Part shown: one piece after another, positions 43,517 through 47,900 of the stretch
Position numbering within the stretch: position 1 is the first letter of the stretch
Layout of the letters: every line of letters begins with the position of its first letter
DNA from: Chloroflexota bacterium
GTDB taxonomy: Bacteria; Chloroflexota; FW602-bin22; JACPRP01
Assembly (NCBI GenBank): GCA_016210495.1
Contig: JACQUC010000107.1
Coordinates: 1 to 47,900 of the forward strand
Length of the DNA: 47,900 bases
Direction: 5' to 3'
Program-made: the position numbers and the translations under genes
The notes under the pieces: model-generated
Database searches by the model: none
What the model was told of the DNA's origin: nothing
The model's input: only the letters and a program-made list of their open reading frames with translations

Positions 43517-43817
43517 TTTGACGGTGGATGACTCTTGAGGAAGACAGGATGCGGGTGGGCATATTCATATTCACGTAGTAAGTGTCGACAAGCGGACGCA
43601 AGAGGTCCTTCAACTCGTCCTCCGTCCAATCGCCATTCGCGAACTCGGCGAGTCGCAGATGGATTTCCCCAACCAGATTCTCCAGATCGAGATTTCCTAG
43701 TTTGTGTACATTCCACACTCTGGGCACGAGCCATCGGTGGAATTCGCGGTGTGAAATCTTTCCGTCAATGTAGCGGGACAAATGCTCACGAATTGCCGTA
43801 TCGAGAGGTTCTGCCAT
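43464..43817 (-). CDS. small conserved-looking protein, unknown
   Basis: 117 residues from ATG 43817, with AGGAG nine bases upstream. The helical N-terminal part reads LDTAIREHLSRYIDGKISHREFHRWL and an acidic middle follows (LVGEIHLRLAEFANGDWTEDEL). No domain recognised. It is divergent from the next gene with start codons overlapping (CATG) and convergent with the DUF6941-like gene. The pairing with a small partner suggests a two-gene module, possibly toxin-antitoxin-like, but no family motif supports that. Confidence 0.6.
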   Translation of the reverse strand: MAEPLDTAIREHLSRYIDGKISHREFHRWLVPRVWNVHKLGNLDLENLVGEIHLRLAEFANGDWTEDELKDLLRPLVDTYYVNMNMPTRILSSSRVIHRQISYPAPVVAYRVIPVDT

Positions 43818-44133
43818 GACCGATGCTCCTGCTTGTCAGTGGGTAAGCGCCTCGGCACTGCGAAAGATGTTCAACGACGGTGATTACTGGCAGCGGGCCA
43901 AGGACGGCGAATTCACGGAGCATATTCTTCGGGACGGACATCCCACCTCTCCGAGTGCCCCCGAGCCGCACTGTACCCGCAGTCAATATATAGCATACAT
44001 CGATCAGTTTGGCAATACGATAGCTGAGGTTCATCAATACGTTCGTCCCGATGGCACGCTAGGAGCGAGTGGAAGACCCTCTCCCCATGCCCTGATGGTC
44101 GACAACATAATCTACGTTCGTGATGACTACTAG
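43816..44133 (+). CDS. small protein, divergent partner, unknown
   Basis: 105 residues from ATG 43816, with GAGAGG seven bases upstream inside the other gene. The C-terminal half reads YIAYIDQFGNTIAEVHQYVR, then DGTLGASGRPSPHALM and VDNIIYVRDDY, which resembles small conserved proteins of unknown function found scattered in bacteria. No signal peptide. Its promoter must lie within the opposing gene's coding region. Confidence 0.65.
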   Translation: MTDAPACQWVSASALRKMFNDGDYWQRAKDGEFTEHILRDGHPTSPSAPEPHCTRSQYIAYIDQFGNTIAEVHQYVRPDGTLGASGRPSPHALMVDNIIYVRDDY

Positions 44134-44194
44134 AATCGACGTGGGCAAGCACCGTGCCACCTTCGGCTGGTACTTACGGAAGCCAGGCATCATT

Positions 44195-44249
44195 CCCCTC
44201 TCCCTCGCGGCTAGCGGCTAGAGGGAGAGGTTGAGGGTGAGGGTGCCCC
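44195..44249. repeat. family A dispersed inverted repeat
   Basis: CCCCTCTCCCTCGCGGCTAG with CTAGAGGGAGAGG and the TTGAGGGTGAGGG tail. The stem is lengthened by a CTAGCGGCTAG loop palindrome. Confidence 0.85.
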
Positions 44250-44436
44250 AGTCCGCCAACTCTTGTAGCTGCTGGAGACCACAGGCGTAGAGGCGGATCG
44301 AAGATTCTTCGGACGTCCGCTGTCCGCCCCGGGGCGGTGCTCTGGGGGCCGAGCGCAGCCCGCAATACTATAGTGCTTCATCCCAAGTGAGAACAAAAGG
44401 TCGAAAACAAAAATGAGGGCCAACCCTCCAAGGGGA

Positions 44437-44445
44437 TGATATAAT
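44437..44445 (+). promoter_or_regulatory. extended -10 promoter of the hsd operon
   Basis: TGATATAAT is a consensus extended -10 without a convincing -35. It lies 178 bp before the hsdM start. Confidence 0.5.
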
Positions 44446-44622
44446 GTACGCGTGGAGCGAAGGCTATGGAACGGTGTCAGGGTCGGGAGGAAGTGGCAGC
44501 GAGAAACAGAACCCAGCCTGCCAGAGACGAGATTGCTTGCGACTCCTCTGCTTCAAAGCCCGTTATTCGTTCGTGAGATGTCCGGCGTGCGATGCTGATC
44601 GCCGCGACGACGGAGGATAGGT

Positions 44623-46188
44623 ATGCCCAGCAATCACAGTGAGATCGAGAAGAGGCTGTGGGATTCCGCCGACCAGTTGCGCGCAAACTCCAGGCTGAAA
44701 TCCTCAGAGTATTCCGTTCCTGTTCTCGGGCTCATCTTTCTGCGCTTCGCGGACCATAAATTCAGCATCGCTCAGAAGAAGATAGAAGCCTCGGTCAGCA
44801 GAGATAGCCGGAGGCGCACTGTTGGAAAAGCTGATTACCAGGCGCAAGGCGTGATGTACATCCCTGACGAAGCCCGTTTCTCCCGGCTGTTGGACCTGCC
44901 CGAGGGCGAGAACATCGGCAGGGCGATCAATGACGCAATGAAGGCGATTGAAGCGGAGAACGAAGAGCTCAAAGGCGTGCTCCCAAAGGACTACAACCGC
45001 CTGGAGAACGACGTCCTCTTTGCGCTGCTGAAGACCTTCTCCGGCATACCGATGGACATTGAAGGGGACGTGTTCGGAAAAATCTACGAATACTTCCTCG
45101 GCAAGTTCGCGATGGCTGAGGGCCAGCGAGGCGGTGAGTTCTTCACTCCCACTTCACTGGTCAAGCTTATCGTCGAGGTGATAGAGCCCTACCACGGCCG
45201 TATTCTTGATCCGGCGTGCGGCTCTGCCGGCATGTTTGTGCAGAGTGCCAGCTTCGTAAAGAAGCGTCAGAAGAATCCTAACGTGGAGATATCTCTCTAC
45301 GGACAAGAGAAAGTGGCCGAGACCATCCGCCTGGCGCGAATGAACTTAGCCGTGAATGGCCTTTCAGGCGACATCAAGCAGGGCAACTCATACTACGAAG
45401 ATGTCCATCGCAGCACTGGCAGATTCGATTTTGTGATGGCCAATCCTCCGTTCAACGTCGATGGCGTGGACAAAGAGAAAACCAAAGACGATCCTCGCTT
45501 CAGCTACGGCATGCCCAAAGTCGACAACGCCAACTACCTCTGGATACAGGTTTTCTGGTCCGCGTTGAACAAGAATGGACGCGCGGGCTTTGTCATGGCC
45601 AACTCAGCCAGCGATGCCCGGCAGTCCGAATTGGAGATCCGCAAGAAGCTTGTCGAAGACCACGGCGTGGACGTGATGATCGCCATCGGTCCCAACTTCT
45701 TCTACACCGTCACGCTGCCGTGCACGCTCTGGTTTCTGGACAAAGGCAAGAAGGACACCGACCGCAAAGACAAGGTCCTGTTCATTGATGCCAGACACAT
45801 CTACAAGCAGGTTGACCGTGCGCATCGCGAATTCACTTCGGACCAAATAGAGTTTCTGGCCAACATCGTGAGGCTCTACCGTGGCGAGCCCGTTGACGTT
45901 GCCAACGGCAGCAAAGAGATGCTCAAGGAGAAGTTCCCAAAAGGGAAATACGCGGATGTGCCAGGCCTGTGCAAAGTCGCCACGCTTGACGAAATCAGAC
46001 AGCAGGGTTGCTCTCTGAACCCAGGCCGGTACGTTGGAGTCGCTGAGCAGAAGGATGATGGCTTTGTCTTCAGTGAACGGCTCGAAGAGTTCAACGAAGA
46101 GCTGGAAAAGTTGAACGCAGAAGCGCGGGAACTTGAGGAGCGAATTGCTGAGAATGTTTCCAAGCTGTTGGAGAGTGCCTTGAAATGA
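44623..46188 (+). CDS. hsdM: type I restriction-modification DNA methyltransferase subunit
   Basis: 521 residues from ATG 44623 with GGAGGA upstream. An HsdM N-terminal helical domain ([18 protein letters not shown]) precedes an N6-adenine methyltransferase with SAM-binding [10 protein letters not shown] (about residue 196) and catalytic NPPF (about 274). A C-terminal coiled coil ([19 protein letters not shown]) contacts HsdS. With HsdS it modifies the host target and is needed for restriction by HsdR. The stop overlaps the hsdS start as ATGA. Confidence 0.96.
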   Translation: MPSNHSEIEKRLWDSADQLRANSRLKSSEYSVPVLGLIFLRFADHKFSIAQKKIEASVSRDSRRRTVGKADYQAQGVMYIPDEARFSRLLDLPEGENIGRAINDAMKAIEAENEELKGVLPKDYNRLENDVLFALLKTFSGIPMDIEGDVFGKIYEYFLGKFAMAEGQRGGEFFTPTSLVKLIVEVIEPYHGRILDPACGSAGMFVQSASFVKKRQKNPNVEISLYGQEKVAETIRLARMNLAVNGLSGDIKQGNSYYEDVHRSTGRFDFVMANPPFNVDGVDKEKTKDDPRFSYGMPKVDNANYLWIQVFWSALNKNGRAGFVMANSASDARQSELEIRKKLVEDHGVDVMIAIGPNFFYTVTLPCTLWFLDKGKKDTDRKDKVLFIDARHIYKQVDRAHREFTSDQIEFLANIVRLYRGEPVDVANGSKEMLKEKFPKGKYADVPGLCKVATLDEIRQQGCSLNPGRYVGVAEQKDDGFVFSERLEEFNEELEKLNAEARELEERIAENVSKLLESALK

Positions 46189-47417
46189 GACACACGCGCC
46201 AGCTTAGCTTCGGGAAGCTTTGTCAGGAATGGAAGTTGGTTCCCCTTCCAGAGTACGTGTTTCTTCAGGAAGGGCCTGGGTTGAGACGATGGCAGTGGAC
46301 AAATGATGGAATGAAGGTCATCAATGTCACTAACATTTTGGACGACGGGTCCGTTGATGTCAATAATACGGACCGGTACGTGTCATTGGACGAGTTCAAG
46401 AATAAGTATGATCACTTCGCGGTTGAGGACGGCGACATCGTCGTGGCTAGCTCTGGCAACACGTACGGAAAAATGGGGAGAGTTAACAGGAGCCATCTAC
46501 CGTTGATGATGAACACAAGCGTGGTTCGATTCCATCCACTGAATAGGGATCAATTGCACTCCGGTTATCTCTACGCATTCTTGCGGTCCCCTCTGTTCAT
46601 GAATCAGGTTGAGGCATTTGTAATTGGCTCAGCTCAACCAAACTTCGGACCGTCTCATCTCAACCGGATGTTGATTCCGTTGCCACCATTCCCTGTTCAA
46701 AGAAAGATCGCCGCTATTCTGTCCGCCTACGACGACCTGATTGAAAACAACACGCGCCGCATCAAGATTCTTGAAGAGATGGCACAAGCTATCTACAAAG
46801 AATGGTTTGTGAACTTCCGCTTCCCTGGCCACGAAGAGATCAAGATGGTTGCCTCGGAGTTGGGGTTGATTCCTGAGGGGTGGGAGGTCAAGAAGCTCGG
46901 AGATGTCATCGAGTTGGCCTATGGAAAAGCATTGAAGGCTGAGGACAGATCAGAAGGTCCTTTCCCTGTTTATGGTTCGGGCGGTATTGTTGGGTACCAC
47001 AACAGACCGCTAGTCGATGGTCCAGGCATAATTGTAGGACGCAAGGGAAATGTGGGGAGCGTTTACTGGTCAGAGGAAGATTTCTTCCCCATCGATACGG
47101 TTTTCTACGTCAATACGTCGGCCAGCATGTTCTACGTGTACTACAACCTAAGGGCACAGCACTTCTTCAATAACGACGCAGCCGTTCCAGGACTCAATCG
47201 AGGCCAAGCTTACAGAAACCAATTCTTGATGCCTAGCCACGGGCTCGTAAAGGTATTCGAGGATTTGGTGAAGCCATTCTTTCGACAACTCAAAATGCTG
47301 GCGCTGAAGAACACCAACCTTCGCGCCACCCGCGATCTTCTCTTGCCAAAGCTGACTTCGGGCGAGGTCGATGTAGAGGGCTTGGAGATTGATACCGAGG
47401 GGCTGGACGATGAATGA
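46185..47417 (+). CDS. hsdS: type I restriction-modification specificity subunit
   Basis: 410 residues from ATG 46185. Two target-recognition domains (about 10-165 and 220-385), each followed by a conserved helix: [20 protein letters not shown] and [35 protein letters not shown] and the second-domain [16 protein letters not shown] are typical HsdS strand motifs. The two half sites it reads cannot be predicted from sequence alone. Base composition (more A/T) differs from the housekeeping genes, consistent with transfer. Confidence 0.94.
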   Translation: MRHTRQLSFGKLCQEWKLVPLPEYVFLQEGPGLRRWQWTNDGMKVINVTNILDDGSVDVNNTDRYVSLDEFKNKYDHFAVEDGDIVVASSGNTYGKMGRVNRSHLPLMMNTSVVRFHPLNRDQLHSGYLYAFLRSPLFMNQVEAFVIGSAQPNFGPSHLNRMLIPLPPFPVQRKIAAILSAYDDLIENNTRRIKILEEMAQAIYKEWFVNFRFPGHEEIKMVASELGLIPEGWEVKKLGDVIELAYGKALKAEDRSEGPFPVYGSGGIVGYHNRPLVDGPGIIVGRKGNVGSVYWSEEDFFPIDTVFYVNTSASMFYVYYNLRAQHFFNNDAAVPGLNRGQAYRNQFLMPSHGLVKVFEDLVKPFFRQLKMLALKNTNLRATRDLLLPKLTSGEVDVEGLEIDTEGLDDE

Positions 47418-47607
47418 GCCGCTATTTCGCCAGGCCGACTTGACTGCTGCGCTCAGCAAGATACCCGAAGTGGTAAAGGCGCATCCGAACTTCAAGCGTG
47501 AGTTGCCCTTCACGTCCGAGACTGGCTTTAGATGCGCGGTTCACCATCGCGATGGTCCGAATCGGGAAATGATTCTGACCCTGTTGGCGTTCGAGGTGCC
47601 CGCCTGA
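47410..47607 (+). CDS. small ORF between hsdS and hsdR
   Basis: 65 residues from ATG 47410, overlapping hsdS by 8 bp; its stop overlaps the hsdR start (TGATG). Sequence features: [20 protein letters not shown], a basic middle (HPNFKRELPF) and a hydrophobic tail (MILTLLAFEVPA). No known domain recognised. The double overlap argues that it is translated as part of the restriction operon. It could be a regulator of the complex or a leftover. Confidence 0.6.
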   Translation: MNEPLFRQADLTAALSKIPEVVKAHPNFKRELPFTSETGFRCAVHHRDGPNREMILTLLAFEVPA

Positions 47608-47900
47608 TGCAAGAGTATTCCGAAGACGCTCTGGTCGAGCAGCCTACAACAAAGCTGTTCGAGGCGCTCGGCTACGAAACAGCCAACTGCTTCCACGAAA
47701 AGGTCGGCGAAAGCTCGACGCTTGGCAGGCAGACCACGCAGGAGGTCGTCCTGGTTCCCAGGCTAAGGGCCGCTTTACGCCGGCTTAACCCTGATGTGTC
47801 TGCGGACGCGATAGATCAGGCCATTGAAGAGCTCACCAAAGACCGTAGCGCCTTGAACCCCGTCGTTGCCAACCGCGAGGTTTACCGCCTGCTGAAAGAC
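47607..47900 (+). CDS. hsdR: type I restriction endonuclease subunit (5' part)
   Basis: 98 codons from ATG 47607 run off the window. The N-terminus (MQEYSEDALVEQPTTKLFEA, then LGYE) matches HsdR proteins, whose PD-(D/E)XK nuclease and helicase domains would lie beyond the edge. Position after hsdM and hsdS supports the call. Confidence 0.88.
   Translation, partial: MQEYSEDALVEQPTTKLFEALGYETANCFHEKVGESSTLGRQTTQEVVLVPRLRAALRRLNPDVSADAIDQAIEELTKDRSALNPVVANREVYRLLKD

Larger units (their letters stand above)
44134..44622. other. intergenic region with repeats and hsd promoter
   Basis: 490 bp without a gene. It holds a family A repeat (44195-44249), a family B-like hairpin (GGACGTCCGCTGTCCGCCCC near 44310-44336) and the extended -10 promoter below. 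The rest shows nothing. Confidence 0.6.

Overview
The window reads as a GC-rich chromosome segment of a Gram-positive-type or monoderm-like bacterium, most likely Chloroflexota. The clues are GTG and TTG starts, very large GT-C membrane glycosyltransferases, a DUF512 radical-SAM-like protein, multiheme cytochromes beside a molybdopterin/NrfD complex, and short dispersed inverted repeats. The taxonomic call is inference; there is no rRNA marker here.

Left part (1-7200). A truncated Cache-HAMP-GAF sensor with a haem c motif (CxxCH) in its sensor domain is followed, behind a perfect sigma-70 promoter, by a parA / ribbon-helix-helix partition pair. A 19-bp perfect hairpin closes that operon. About 2.2 kb without a recognisable gene follows, then a MerR-type HTH/coiled-coil protein in strongly G-rich, C-poor DNA. 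Base skew switches from C-rich to G-rich across this block, which resembles an origin or partition region. rdgB (dITP/XTP pyrophosphatase) ends the block.

Glycosyltransferase block (7350-17380). Three large membrane enzymes with different GT-C scaffolds (DUF2723, PTPS-related, ArnT/PMT_2-like) share a C-terminal beta-sandwich module repeated three to four times. The middle gene is split by an apparent frameshift at about 12780. Short inverted repeats have inserted in frame in two of the genes.

Respiratory block (17384-26258, minus strand). Two paralogous monohaem lipoproteins bracket a 4x[4Fe-4S] ferredoxin, an NrfD quinol protein, a Tat-exported MopB protein that seems to lack the usual Mo-ligand cysteine, a nine-haem cytochrome (six plus three fused class I domains), a 12-haem NapC-like cytochrome, and a slipin. 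This looks like a quinone-linked extracytoplasmic electron-transfer complex.

Signalling block (26255-33609, minus strand). It holds a receiver protein translationally coupled to the respiratory genes, a diguanylate cyclase, an OmpR-type regulator, a Cache histidine kinase, a single receiver, and a NarL/NarX-like pair.

Housekeeping block (33761-42843). A secreted duplicated-domain protein is followed by a D-Ala-D-Ala carboxypeptidase, rluB-like, cmk, plsC, ispH, DUF512 and glmS genes, with two families of dispersed inverted repeats between and inside them. In ispH one repeat separates the Shine-Dalgarno from the usable start.

Right end (43064-47900). A DUF6941-like gene, two small divergent genes whose start codons overlap (CATG), and a type I restriction-modification operon (hsdM, hsdS, a 65-residue ORF, partial hsdR).
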